Positions 8,601 to 16,957 of a DNA stretch of 33,358 nucleotides are shown piece by piece. The notes beneath the pieces are model-generated. The model did not search any database and was not told where the DNA came from. It saw only the letters and a list, made by a program, of their open reading frames with translations. The stretch's first letter is position 1; each line of letters opens with the position of its first letter. A program made the translations under genes and the position numbers. The DNA comes from Bacteroides sp. (GTDB lineage: Bacteria; Bacteroidota; Bacteroidia; Bacteroidales; Bacteroidaceae), in contig SUXY01000035.1 in the NCBI GenBank assembly GCA_015060705.1, positions 1-33,358 of the forward strand, written 5' to 3'.

Positions 8601-9407
8601 ATGAAAAAGTTGACTACCCTTTGGATGATGATTTTGATGCTCGGTATGAGTATTCCGGCTATGGGAGCCATGAGCATGAGTAAGATGCGTCAGAACGCTC
8701 GTTTCTTGACAGACCGTATGGCTTACGAGTTGAATCTTACCCCGATGCAATACGACGATGTGTATGAGGTGAACTATGATTTCATAGACAATGTACGATA
8801 CATTATGGATGATGTCGTACGTGGATATGGTTATGCGGTAGACCGTTACTATGAATTCCTGAATTATCGTAACGATGACTTGCGATGGATTCTTTCAGCT
8901 TCCCAGTACCGTCGTTTTTTGGGAGTGGATTATTTCTATCGCCCAATCTATACGACAGCAAAGAAGTGGATTTTCCGCATTTACGACCATTATCGTGATG
9001 TGAACCATTTCTATTTCTCCAAGCCGCATCATTACAAGACCTATAAGGGCGGACATTACCGCACTCATTTCGGTAATGTAAGCTTTTACAAAAATCATCG
9101 CAAGGACCATTATAAGCATGATTTCTATAAGGGAGATGTACGTGTTCACCAACATAAGCCGAAGACTGGTGCGAAAGTGCAGAACCGTCCGGCTTCGAAC
9201 CGAAAAGAAGTGAGAACTTCGACCAAGCGTACTTCTGTGAAGCAAACGTCTCGTTTGGATAAAACGGAGAAGAAGGTAAGGTCAGATATTAATAGAGAAG
9301 TGAAGAAAGATGTGAATAAAAATGAACGTCGTCGTAGGAATGAAGCATCTTCTTCCCGGTTTTCTCGTAAAAATAGCCAAGAAAGTCGACAGGCTGTACG
9401 TAAATAG
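8601..9407 (+). CDS. Secreted Tyr-rich protein with a long basic tail, function unknown
   Basis: 268 residues. A signal peptide is visible (MKKLTTLWMMILMLGMSIPAMGA, likely cut after AMG-A or near it), so it should be periplasmic or exported. Residues of about 30-120 are rich in Tyr, Asp, Arg and Asn (QYDDVYEVNYDFIDNVRY, GYGYAVDRYYEFLNYRNDD), followed by an H/Y/K-rich stretch (KPHHYKTYKGGHYRTHFG). The last 100 residues are a Lys/Arg/Ser/Thr tail with no hydrophobic core, probably disordered. I do not recognise a characterised family. The tail could bind nucleic acid, LPS or another anion. It stands alone between its own promoter and a strong terminator. Confidence 0.75.
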   Translation: MKKLTTLWMMILMLGMSIPAMGAMSMSKMRQNARFLTDRMAYELNLTPMQYDDVYEVNYDFIDNVRYIMDDVVRGYGYAVDRYYEFLNYRNDDLRWILSASQYRRFLGVDYFYRPIYTTAKKWIFRIYDHYRDVNHFYFSKPHHYKTYKGGHYRTHFGNVSFYKNHRKDHYKHDFYKGDVRVHQHKPKTGAKVQNRPASNRKEVRTSTKRTSVKQTSRLDKTEKKVRSDINREVKKDVNKNERRRRNEASSSRFSRKNSQESRQAVRK

Positions 9408-9408
9408 G

Positions 9409-9444
9409 AAAGAATGAGGGTGTAATCAAACACCCTCATTCTTT
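9409..9444. terminator. Bidirectional hairpin terminator
   Basis: A 15-bp perfect stem (AAAGAATGAGGGTGT and its complement) with a 6-base loop, between convergent genes. It follows the stop at 9407 directly and its far end touches the TolC-like stop codon (9444-9446). T-runs are present in both directions. Confidence 0.88.
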
Positions 9445-10760
9445 TATAATGTTAATGGAACTCCTTTGTAGAAATCCAGAATCTTACTCCTGTACACAAA
9501 CTCATACTTCGCCTGAACACCATCGGACAAAGCCTTCATCCAGGCGGTACGCATTTCGTTGTATTCCGTGGCAGATGCCTTGCCGTTGGCATACTTCTCG
9601 CTCATCAAGCGGAAGGATGCTTCTGCTGATTCGTTTGCCGACTGGCTGCTCTTGTACTTGCTTTCTGCTGCCAAGGCATTGTAATACGCCTGCTGGATTT
9701 CCTTGTAGAGCGCTTTCTTGCTTTCCTCCAATTGCCACGAAAGGGCGGTGTGCTGGATGCGGGCGCTCTTTACCCGATTGCGTGTCTGGAACCGGTTGAA
9801 TATAGGTATGCTCAGTGAGAACTGGAGATACTTGTTCATGTTTTGGTCCCATTGCGTACTGAAAGGTGCATTTTCGATACCCGACAAATGATAATAGTTC
9901 GTTCCGATGCCTGCTCCGAAAGAGAGTTGCGGATAATAACCGCTCTGAGCAATCTTGATGCTCTTCTCGGCCCCTTGCAGGCGGTATTGGGCGGCCTTGA
10001 TAGCAGGTTTGTTCATCATGGCTTGCGCATAGACTTCCTCGGGAAGTGTAAGGTGAACCGAAAAATTGTCAATGTCTGGTACATTGATTTGGAAACCTTC
10101 AGGAGATGGCAATTCCAATAGTTGGCTTAAATCGAGCAAGGCCAACTGATGGTTGTTCTCGGCTTGTACCAGTGAGAGTTGGTCCTGTGCCAAGCGAGAC
10201 TTGGCTTCCAGCACTTCCGCTTCAGAGGCTTTTCCGTTCCTGAAGAAAGCGATCTTTCTATCCAATTGTTCTTGACTCAATGCCACTTGGTTACGGGCTA
10301 TCTTCGTCAGCTCCTCGTTGAACAACACTTGCAGGAAATAGGAAGCCACCTGGATGCTGATGTCTTCCTTGGCTTTTGCCAAATCCTCGGTGGCGGCTTT
10401 CAGGTTCAGTTTGCTCAGGGCGATGCTGTTGGGTATCTGCATCCCGGTAAAGAGGGGAATGTTGGTGCCCAAGGAGAAATTGGTATTTCGCGTGTTACGG
10501 TTTCCATAAGTATTGTCGGCTTGTAAGGCACGTCCGAAGTTGAAGGACTGCCCGATGTTTCCGTTCAGGTTGGGCATACGGCTCCATTGGGCGGTGTTCA
10601 GTTCCACTTCGCTTTGGTTTCGGGCAGCTTCCTTCTGCTTGATGCTGAGGTTGTGCTCGATGGCATGGGTGATGCATCGTTGCAAATCCCACGTTTCCTG
10701 TGCCTGAAGCTGGAAAGCTCCCAGGAGGGTCAGGCTGAGGCTGATAACTGTTCTCTTCAT
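9444..10760 (-). CDS. TolC-family outer membrane efflux channel
   Basis: 438 residues with a signal peptide (MKRTVISLSLTLLGAFQLQAQE). TolC features follow: WDLQRCITHAIEHNLSIKQKEA, a repeat of long alpha-helical segments (NQVALSQEQLDRKIAFFRNGKASEAEVLEAKSRLAQ and the C-terminal counterpart ESAEASFRLMSEKYANGKASATEYNEMRTAW), and strands such as FSLSIPIFNRF. TolC homologues form a trimeric channel across the outer membrane for export of drugs, proteins or other substrates. It is the last gene of a five-gene operon; its start lies 3 bases after the stop of the adaptor gene. Confidence 0.93.
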   Translation of the reverse strand: MKRTVISLSLTLLGAFQLQAQETWDLQRCITHAIEHNLSIKQKEAARNQSEVELNTAQWSRMPNLNGNIGQSFNFGRALQADNTYGNRNTRNTNFSLGTNIPLFTGMQIPNSIALSKLNLKAATEDLAKAKEDISIQVASYFLQVLFNEELTKIARNQVALSQEQLDRKIAFFRNGKASEAEVLEAKSRLAQDQLSLVQAENNHQLALLDLSQLLELPSPEGFQINVPDIDNFSVHLTLPEEVYAQAMMNKPAIKAAQYRLQGAEKSIKIAQSGYYPQLSFGAGIGTNYYHLSGIENAPFSTQWDQNMNKYLQFSLSIPIFNRFQTRNRVKSARIQHTALSWQLEESKKALYKEIQQAYYNALAAESKYKSSQSANESAEASFRLMSEKYANGKASATEYNEMRTAWMKALSDGVQAKYEFVYRSKILDFYKGVPLTL

Positions 10761-10763
10761 GGA

Positions 10764-11861
10764 TTATGCTCCTTTCTGTGCGCTACGCACCTTTTGGCCT
10801 TCGGTCAGACCTTGTTTGATTTCAATCCGGATGCCGTCGCTCATGCCCGTGGTGACCGGTTGGCGATGGAACTTCTGTTCGGGCACACTGTCCGTCAGTA
10901 TATATATAAAGGTGGAATCTCCACTGAATTCGATGGCGCTTTCAGGAACGGTCAGCACTTGGTGTGCGCGTTCCAGTACGATTTCTGCATTGGCGCTATA
11001 TCCCGAACGGACAGTGATGGTGTCCGGTACATGGATAGCCGCCTTGATTTCGAATTGGTTGGCGCCATTCTCTTCTACACCTTTGGGAGAGATGTATTCC
11101 AATTCTGCATCGAAAGCCATGTTCTGCAAGGCTCCCAAGGTGATTTTCACAGGCATTCCTTCGTGAAGGAGCCCCACTTCGGTTTCGTCGATGTTTCCAC
11201 GGAAGATGAGGTCGTTCATATCCGCCACGGTGGCAATGGTGGTGCCATCGTTGAAGGTGTTGCTCATGATGACCGAGTTCCCTTCCTTGATAGGCACATC
11301 CAGAATCAGTCCGTCGATGGTCGAACGGATGAGAGTACTACTGAAGGAAGCGCTGTTCTGCGTAATCCCTTCCTTGACAATCTGCAGGTTGTCCTTGGCG
11401 GTTTGCAGCTCCTCACGGGCTTGCTTGACATTGACTTCGCTCTTTTCGTATTCTTCGGCACTGATGAGCTTCTGTCCGTACAAGGTCTTCATGCGTTCGA
11501 AATCCGTTTCACTTTGTCGGGCATTGATTTCGGCCAAGCGAACACGGCTTTCGGCGGCATTCAATTGGCCGAGTTCAGGAATCACCTTGACCTTGGCTAT
11601 CACTTCGCCTTTCTTGACGGTTTCGCCCGCTTCCTTGTATACCACATCGATGATGCCCGAAATTTGTGGTTTGATGAGAATTTCATCACGCGGTTCAATT
11701 TTTCCCGTCGCTACGGTTGTCTTTTCCAAGTCGGCAATCGTAGTAGTCAGTGTTTCATACACCAGTGTTTCTGGTTTCGACTTTTGATAAAGGAAGCCGA
11801 ATGTTCCCAAAAAGATAAAGCCGACAAGAATCAATGCGGCTATTTTTACGTACTTTTTCAT
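10764..11861 (-). CDS. Periplasmic adaptor (HlyD/MacA-type membrane fusion protein)
   Basis: 365 residues. One N-terminal membrane helix (about 5-25), then the barrel-sandwich half-motif VATGKIEPRDEILIKPQISGIIDVVYKEAGETVKKGEVIAKV, a helical hairpin (NAAESRVRLAEINARQSETDFERMKTLYGQKLISAEEYEKSEV), the second lipoyl half (RSTIDGLILDVPIKEGNSV) and a beta-barrel/membrane-proximal domain. Such proteins bridge an inner-membrane ABC permease to TolC. It is placed between the permease genes and the TolC gene, as expected for a MacAB-TolC-like pump. Substrate unknown. Confidence 0.93.
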   Translation of the reverse strand: MKKYVKIAALILVGFIFLGTFGFLYQKSKPETLVYETLTTTIADLEKTTVATGKIEPRDEILIKPQISGIIDVVYKEAGETVKKGEVIAKVKVIPELGQLNAAESRVRLAEINARQSETDFERMKTLYGQKLISAEEYEKSEVNVKQAREELQTAKDNLQIVKEGITQNSASFSSTLIRSTIDGLILDVPIKEGNSVIMSNTFNDGTTIATVADMNDLIFRGNIDETEVGLLHEGMPVKITLGALQNMAFDAELEYISPKGVEENGANQFEIKAAIHVPDTITVRSGYSANAEIVLERAHQVLTVPESAIEFSGDSTFIYILTDSVPEQKFHRQPVTTGMSDGIRIEIKQGLTEGQKVRSAQKGA

Positions 11862-11900
11862 ATTTGATGTTTGTTTATATTATCCAATTTGTTTTTATCG

Positions 11901-13154
11901 TTATTCATCCCGAATCGCTTCTATCGGCTTGATAGCCATGGCCCGATAAGCAGGAGCCAGTCCTGCCAGCATACCCAGGACAAGGAGGATGACACAAGCC
12001 CCAATCGCCATCCAAAAACTGATTTGGAAATGTGCTGGTGTGTCCGATTGGGCGGTTCCCATTTCCAGCATCTGAAGCACGAAGACCGCGAAGGAGATGC
12101 CCATCATGCCCGCCAGGGTAGTGAGTACCATGCTTTCCGAAAGGATTTGGCTCATGATGTCCCGTGGCTTGGCACCGATGGCCCGACGGATGCCTATCTC
12201 CGTGGTTCGTTCCTTGACCGTGACCATCATGATGTTGCTTACCCCGATGGCACCGGCCAATAGAGTACCCAGTCCCACCATCCAACTCAAGATCTTGATG
12301 CCCTTGAAGAGATTGTCCACCATGCCGAACAAAGCTTCCGCATTTACATTCATGACGGCTTGCTTGTCCTCCGGATGTATCAGGTGCGCTTGTTTCAGTA
12401 TCGGTTCGATGCGTGCCTGAATGTCCTTGATGGAATGTCCCGGACGGGCGGTATAGCACAACAGTTGGATTTCATTCCCGAAATTGTAATTCTGTTGCAT
12501 GGTGGTGAATGGGATGGTGATGGTGGTAGGAGGCCAACCGTTCACGCTCATGTTGCCGGACGAAGTGTTGACCCCTATCACTTGATAATAAATGCCGTTC
12601 GCATTGATGAACTTACCGCAAGGATTGCTTCCGTCGGGGAAGAGTGTCTCGTAGATTTGTTTCCCTATTACGCACACCTTCCTTTGCTCTTTCACGTCAA
12701 TGTGATTGATGAAGCGTCCCATGGTGAGAGTAGGGGTTTCAATCTCGGCATATTCCGGATATACTCCCTTCATGGAACACGATCTGCTTTCATGCTTGTC
12801 GTAGGTGGCTTTGATGCCCCAACGGGCATTGCTCGGAGTCAGGATGTCCAGCTCAGGGACGGCTCTTCGGAGACGTTCCACATCCTTGATTTCCAATGAC
12901 CAATATCTTCCTTTCTGGAATCCCTTGTATGCCTTTCCAGTCTGGTTACTTCCTGTAAATCCCGAATTGGTGGCAAATCCTTCGAAGTTGCTCGACATCA
13001 TGTCCTGGATTCCTTGGCTTCCACCCATGAGAGCCACCAGCATGAAGATGCCCCAAAAGACGCCGAACGCAGTCAGGAAACTCCGCGTCTTGTTTCGGGT
13101 AATGGTGATGAGAATCTCTTCCCATCGGTCTATGTCTATTCTGAATAGTTTCAT
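11901..13154 (-). CDS. MacB-type ABC permease (FtsX fold), second of a pair
   Basis: 417 residues with the MacB_PCD-FtsX layout: an N-terminal membrane helix (TRSFLTAFGVFWGIFMLVALMG), a large periplasmic domain of about 200 residues, then three C-terminal membrane helices (MVGLGTLLAGAIGVSNIMMVTVKERTTEIGIRRAIGAKPRDI is the typical core, ending AIKPIEAIRDE). It lacks an ATPase domain and must use the ATPase of 14420-15139. Same length as its neighbour and clearly paralogous, so the two probably form a heterodimer. Four bases separate it from the permease upstream. Confidence 0.93.
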   Translation of the reverse strand: MKLFRIDIDRWEEILITITRNKTRSFLTAFGVFWGIFMLVALMGGSQGIQDMMSSNFEGFATNSGFTGSNQTGKAYKGFQKGRYWSLEIKDVERLRRAVPELDILTPSNARWGIKATYDKHESRSCSMKGVYPEYAEIETPTLTMGRFINHIDVKEQRKVCVIGKQIYETLFPDGSNPCGKFINANGIYYQVIGVNTSSGNMSVNGWPPTTITIPFTTMQQNYNFGNEIQLLCYTARPGHSIKDIQARIEPILKQAHLIHPEDKQAVMNVNAEALFGMVDNLFKGIKILSWMVGLGTLLAGAIGVSNIMMVTVKERTTEIGIRRAIGAKPRDIMSQILSESMVLTTLAGMMGISFAVFVLQMLEMGTAQSDTPAHFQISFWMAIGACVILLVLGMLAGLAPAYRAMAIKPIEAIRDE

Positions 13155-13158
13155 AATT

Positions 13159-14412
13159 TTATCCTTTTAATGCTTCGATAGGTCGTATCATGACGGCTTT
13201 TCGGGCAGGGAAGAATCCTGCCAAGGTGCCTGCAATAATCAAGGTCAAGGTGGCTTGGATGGCGATGTGTAAATCCACCGTCGGGTTGACGAATACTGTG
13301 GCCGATGCCACTCCGATGTCCATCACTTGTTCTCCTGCCACGGCATTCATGTATTCCGTCACGGCAATGCCGGCTATCATCCCGATGTAGCCGAAGAAAG
13401 TCGTGATGGTGATGCTTTCTGCTATGATGAGGGCCAGAATGGAAGCTGGCTTGGCTCCCAATGCCTTTCGGATGCCGAACTCATGAGTGCGTTCCTTCAC
13501 CGTAATGAGCATGATGTTGCTTACTCCCACAATGCCACTGAGTAGGGTGAAGATACCGATAACCCAAATAGCGGTGCGAAGGATGTCGCTGGCCGTTTGT
13601 TGCTGGAGGTATTGGCTGAAGCGGTTCCATACCCAGATGGCACTTCGGTCTTCGGCATCGAATTGCTTGACTTTTGAGATGGCCGAACGGTATTCCTTCT
13701 CGAAAGTTTCGCTACCGGGCAAGTCGGTTATGTCCTTGGTGAGGAATACCAACGAGCCCACTCCATCACCTTTATTATAGATAAGTTGGAGAGTGGTGTA
13801 GGGAAGGTAGGCGGTAGGCGAGAATTCTTCCATCGGAGTGGTGTAGATGCCTACCACCTGATAGGCGATGCCACTGGCGTTGATGTGCTTGCCGATGGCT
13901 TTCTCTTTTTCGTCTCCCATGAGCATTTCCACCGTCTTTTCATGCAGGACGATGACTTTTCGCTTGTCTTTCATGTCCAGTTGGTTGATGAATCGTCCTG
14001 CCTTCAGTTTCAGCCCGTTCGTTTCGGGATAGTTGGGCATGACTCCCGTTATCTGGGTAGAAACATGGTCTTGTCGGTAACTAAGGATGACACCGCCTTG
14101 TTCCAGGATGGCACTGGCGTGAGTGACGTGTTCTGTCATCTGTCGGGTCAGTTCCAGTTCTTTCTCGGTCAACTTGATGTTTCTTCCTTCCTTCAGCCCT
14201 TGATAAGGCATGCTGGTACGTCCCGGCCAGATTTGGAAAGAATTCATGGCCATGTCTCCGCTCTGTTGTTCGAAAGCGTTCAAAAGTCCGTTCCCGGCAC
14301 CTAACAATACGATGAGCATGAAGATACCCCATGCCACGGCAAATCCGGTGAGTGCCGTGCGTAGCTTGTTGCGCTTAATGGTTCCGTATATTTCTTGTAT
14401 GAAGTCTATCAT
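13159..14412 (-). CDS. MacB-type ABC permease (FtsX fold), first of a pair
   Basis: 417 residues. N-terminal helix LRTALTGFAVAWGIFMLIVLLGAG, a periplasmic domain, and C-terminal helices with GIVGVSNIMLITVKERTHEFGIRKALGAKPASI, ending MIRPIEALKG. The paired VKERT-(E/H)-(I/F)GIR-(R/K)A-(I/L)GAK signatures in this gene and the next place both in the same family. It starts 7 bases after the ATPase stop. The substrate cannot be deduced; the family exports macrolides, peptides, lipids or siderophores. Confidence 0.93.
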   Translation of the reverse strand: MIDFIQEIYGTIKRNKLRTALTGFAVAWGIFMLIVLLGAGNGLLNAFEQQSGDMAMNSFQIWPGRTSMPYQGLKEGRNIKLTEKELELTRQMTEHVTHASAILEQGGVILSYRQDHVSTQITGVMPNYPETNGLKLKAGRFINQLDMKDKRKVIVLHEKTVEMLMGDEKEKAIGKHINASGIAYQVVGIYTTPMEEFSPTAYLPYTTLQLIYNKGDGVGSLVFLTKDITDLPGSETFEKEYRSAISKVKQFDAEDRSAIWVWNRFSQYLQQQTASDILRTAIWVIGIFTLLSGIVGVSNIMLITVKERTHEFGIRKALGAKPASILALIIAESITITTFFGYIGMIAGIAVTEYMNAVAGEQVMDIGVASATVFVNPTVDLHIAIQATLTLIIAGTLAGFFPARKAVMIRPIEALKG

Positions 14413-14419
14413 GTGTGTC

Positions 14420-15139
14420 TTATTTCATGAGTCCGTTGATTCCGAATGGGGAGGACGTGTGGTCCTTGTTCTCTTCTATCCGTTCGATGATGCCATCCTT
14501 GATATGAATAATCTTGTCTGTCTGATTGGCTACACCGCTTTCGTGGGTTACTACTACGATGGTCATACCTTCCTGTTGGTGCAAGTCTTTCAGGATTTGC
14601 ATCACCTCAACAGATGTTTTGCTGTCCAGTGCACCAGTCGGCTCATCGGCAAGGATGATTTGAGGTTTGGTGATAAGAGCACGGGCAATGGCGACACGTT
14701 GTTTTTGTCCACCGGAAAGTTCGTTCGGCATGTGGTGCGCCCAATCCTTCAGCCCTAGTTTATCCAAATATTCCAATGCCAGTTGGTTCCGTTTCTTCCG
14801 GCTTACTCCTTGATAGAAAAGAGGAAGCGCCACATTCTCCATGGCATTCTTGAAAGCAATGAGGTTAAACGATTGGAAGATGAAGCCTATCATCCGGTTT
14901 CGGTATTCGGCACTTCGGGTTTCACTCAGGTTCTTGATGAGTGTGCCGTTCAGGTAATAATCTCCCGAATCGTAATTGTCGAGAATCCCTAATATATTTA
15001 ATAAGGTGGATTTTCCCGAGCCGGAAGCTCCCATGATGGATACGAACTCTCCCTTGTGAATATCTAATGTGATACCTTTCAGTACATGTAAAGGTGCTCC
15101 ATTGTAGTAGGTCTTATTGATGTTTTCTAGATGTATCAT
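14420..15139 (-). CDS. ABC transporter ATP-binding protein of the MacB-type pump
   Basis: 239 residues from the ATG at 15139 (MIHLENINKTYYNG). The frame is open to 15259, but that part overlaps the glk promoter and includes no conserved sequence, so the shorter start is chosen. Walker A GASGSGKS is at 37-44, signature LSGGQ at 141-145, Walker B ILADEPTG near 162-169, and the switch His at 199. It energises the two permeases downstream. It is the first gene of the operon and is divergent from the ROK kinase; its promoter is not clear (TATCTTCA near 15180 is a poor match). Confidence 0.93.
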   Translation of the reverse strand: MIHLENINKTYYNGAPLHVLKGITLDIHKGEFVSIMGASGSGKSTLLNILGILDNYDSGDYYLNGTLIKNLSETRSAEYRNRMIGFIFQSFNLIAFKNAMENVALPLFYQGVSRKKRNQLALEYLDKLGLKDWAHHMPNELSGGQKQRVAIARALITKPQIILADEPTGALDSKTSVEVMQILKDLHQQEGMTIVVVTHESGVANQTDKIIHIKDGIIERIEENKDHTSSPFGINGLMK

Positions 15140-15222
15140 TGAATAAAAATAATTGTGTTTGTATATTAGACGTGGTGAAGATATAAAAAGTTGTATGATT
15201 ACGAGAAATAATTGGTAAAAAA

Positions 15223-15254
15223 TTTGCTCGCTTTTTTTCCATTCCGTACATTTG
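15223..15254 (+). promoter_or_regulatory. Promoter of the ROK kinase gene
   Basis: TTTG at 15223-15226, a 20-base spacer and TACATTTG at 15247-15254, an ideal Bacteroidetes pair. The leader would be about 30 bases. Confidence 0.75.
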
Positions 15255-15288
15255 TGCATTAAATAACTAACCTTTAAATTAATATATC

Positions 15289-16266
15289 ATGGTAACAAAC
15301 ATGGAAAAACCCTACGTTGTAGGTATGGATATCGGTGGTACTAATACTGTATTTGGTATTGTTGACCAACGTGGTAACGTATTGGCTACTGATTCGGTAA
15401 AAACTCAGTCTTATGCAAAGATAGAAGATTACGTAGAAGCAGTTACTTCTAAGTTGCTTCCTCTCATTGAATCTGTAGGTGGTGTTGAAAAAATCAAGGG
15501 TATGGGTGTAGGTGCTCCTAACGGTAACTACTACAACGGTACAATTGAGTTTGCTCCTAACTTGCCATGGAAAGGTGTAATTCCTTTGGCTGCTTTGTTC
15601 GAAGAAAGAATTGGTGTTCCTACTGCATTGACAAATGATGCTAACGCTGCTGCTATCGGTGAAATGACTTACGGCGCTGCTCGTGGTATGAAGGATTTCA
15701 TCATGATTACTTTGGGTACAGGTGTAGGTAGTGGTATCGTAATCAACGGTCAGTTGGTTTATGGTCATGACGGTTTTGCTGGTGAATTGGGTCACGTGGT
15801 AGTACGTCGTGAAAACGGTCGTCAGTGTGGTTGCGGTCGCAAGGGTTGTTTGGAAACTTACTGCTCTGCTACAGGTGTAGCTCGCACAGCTCGCGAATTC
15901 TTGGTAGCTCGTCCTGAACCTAGCTTGTTGAGAGAAATTCCTGCTGAAGAAATCGTTTCTAAGGATGTATACGATGCAGCAGTGAAGGGTGACAAGTTGG
16001 CTTTGGATATCTTTGAATTTACAGGTCGTATCCTCGGTGAAGCTTTGTCTGATTTCATCGCATTCTCTAGCCCTGAAGCTATCGTATTGTTCGGTGGTTT
16101 GGCTAAGTCTGGTGATTACATCATGAAGCCTATCAAGAAGGCTTTGGATGAAAACATCTTGAAGATTTACGAAGGTAAGACTAAATTGTTGGTTTCTGAA
16201 CTGAAGGATGCTGATGCTGCTGTATTGGGCGCAAGTGCTCTCGGTTGGGAAGTAAGAGAAGCTTAA
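15289..16266 (+). CDS. ROK-family glucokinase
   Basis: 325 residues, cytoplasmic. Phosphate-binding DIGGTN is at 14-19, the catalytic Asp is D117 in LTNDANA, and the ROK zinc site is H169 with C180, C182 and C187 (GELGHV...CGCGRKGCLE). The family phosphorylates glucose or related sugars with ATP; glucokinase is the most likely activity, but N-acetylmannosamine or other hexose kinases share the motifs. Codons are strongly biased (GGT, GCT, AAC, CGT), as in highly expressed genes. A second in-frame ATG at 15301 (MEKPYVV) is possible. Its stop overlaps the next start in TAATG (16264-16268), so the two are coupled. Confidence 0.9.
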   Translation: MVTNMEKPYVVGMDIGGTNTVFGIVDQRGNVLATDSVKTQSYAKIEDYVEAVTSKLLPLIESVGGVEKIKGMGVGAPNGNYYNGTIEFAPNLPWKGVIPLAALFEERIGVPTALTNDANAAAIGEMTYGAARGMKDFIMITLGTGVGSGIVINGQLVYGHDGFAGELGHVVVRRENGRQCGCGRKGCLETYCSATGVARTAREFLVARPEPSLLREIPAEEIVSKDVYDAAVKGDKLALDIFEFTGRILGEALSDFIAFSSPEAIVLFGGLAKSGDYIMKPIKKALDENILKIYEGKTKLLVSELKDADAAVLGASALGWEVREA

Positions 16267-16655
16267 TGGAAAATAAAAAGCAAGGATATAGAGTCAAGGA
16301 ATACCAAGGTCCTGTCAAGCGATATTGCCAGACGCTGAATTTAAAGGATAATCCAGAGTTAGTGGCTGAATACCGCAAGAGACATGCTCAAGGAGAAGTG
16401 TGGCCGGAAACATTGGCGGCTATTCGTGAAGTTGGTATTTTGGAAATGGAAATCTATATTCTTGATACCAAATTGTTCATGATTGTGGAAACACCGCTCG
16501 ATTTCGAATGGGATTCGGCAATGGCCAAGATGGCTACTTTGCCTCGCCAGGAAGAATGGGAAGCGTATATGGCCGTATTCCAGCAAGCGGAAGCAGGGGC
16601 TTCCTCTGCCGACAAATGGCAATTGATGGAACGGATGTTCCATCTTTATGAATAA
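16266..16655 (+). CDS. L-rhamnose mutarotase-like protein (RhaM/DUF718)
   Basis: 129 residues from the ATG at 16266, within the TAATG overlap with the kinase stop; a longer reading from 16245 lies inside the kinase gene and is rejected. The family pattern is clear: RYCQTLNLKDNPELVAEYRKRHAQGEVWPE, GILEMEIYILDTKLFMIVE, and the C-terminal WQLMERMFHLYE. RhaM-type enzymes interconvert alpha and beta anomers of sugars such as L-rhamnose. Coupled with a hexokinase it may supply the preferred anomer, though the substrate is inferred. A strong terminator follows. Confidence 0.85.
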   Translation: MENKKQGYRVKEYQGPVKRYCQTLNLKDNPELVAEYRKRHAQGEVWPETLAAIREVGILEMEIYILDTKLFMIVETPLDFEWDSAMAKMATLPRQEEWEAYMAVFQQAEAGASSADKWQLMERMFHLYE

Positions 16656-16662
16656 GATAAAA

Positions 16663-16696
16663 AAGAAAGGATGCAGATTCTTCTGCATCCTTTCTT
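16663..16696. terminator. Hairpin terminator after the mutarotase gene
   Basis: A 15-bp perfect stem (AAGAAAGGATGCAGA and its complement) with a 4-base loop, starting 7 bases after the stop at 16655. It would also serve the small minus-strand ORF that ends at 16732. Confidence 0.85.
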
Positions 16697-16731
16697 ATTA
16701 TACATGGTTAATGGATTTTCTACCTAAAGCC

Positions 16732-16869
16732 TTAAGCATTCGCCTGGCTCATCAATTTGTGAATCTTGAACTGTAAAGACTGGCAAGCTGCGCCCTTCTT
16801 CATAGCTTTGTATCGTTTCAATTGATACTGAAGCGTCTCGATTGTCTCATTTGTTCTTTTCATATTCAT
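16732..16869 (-). CDS. Putative 45-residue basic small protein
   Basis: An ORF shorter than usual gene-calling limits, ATG at 16869 to TAA at 16732-16734. The product starts MNMKRTNETIETLQYQLKRY and continues with a Lys-rich segment and a single Cys (KKGAACQSLQF). It is predicted helical, amphipathic and basic, with no signal peptide or membrane helix. An A/G-rich ribosome-site-like run (AAAAAAGAA) sits just before the ATG, a full -7 element lies 80 bases upstream (16950-16957), and the hairpin at 16663-16696 can end the transcript. It may be a small regulatory or ribosome/nucleic-acid-binding protein; no family recognised. A second ATG at 16863 would give 43 residues. Confidence 0.55.
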   Translation of the reverse strand: MNMKRTNETIETLQYQLKRYKAMKKGAACQSLQFKIHKLMSQANA

Positions 16870-16949
16870 TTCTTTTTTAATTTGTGTTCCCCTATATAAA
16901 TAGAAGAACTTGTTAATTCCTAAAAACTTTATTCTCTCTTTTACCGATG

Positions 16950-16957
16950 CAAATATA
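16950..16957 (-). promoter_or_regulatory. Candidate -7 element for the 45-residue ORF
   Basis: TATATTTG on the minus strand, a full match to TAnnTTTG. No matching -33 at 19-21 bases. Predicted leader about 75 bases. Confidence 0.5.

Noticed and set aside
10587-11867. Long plus-strand ORF of 426 codons
   Set aside because: It is antisense to the adaptor and the start of the TolC gene, which have clear family motifs on the minus strand; composition is that of a shadow frame.
15140-15259. N-terminal extension of the efflux ATPase
   Set aside because: Overlaps the divergent kinase promoter and lacks conserved sequence; the ABC domain starts at MIHLENI.
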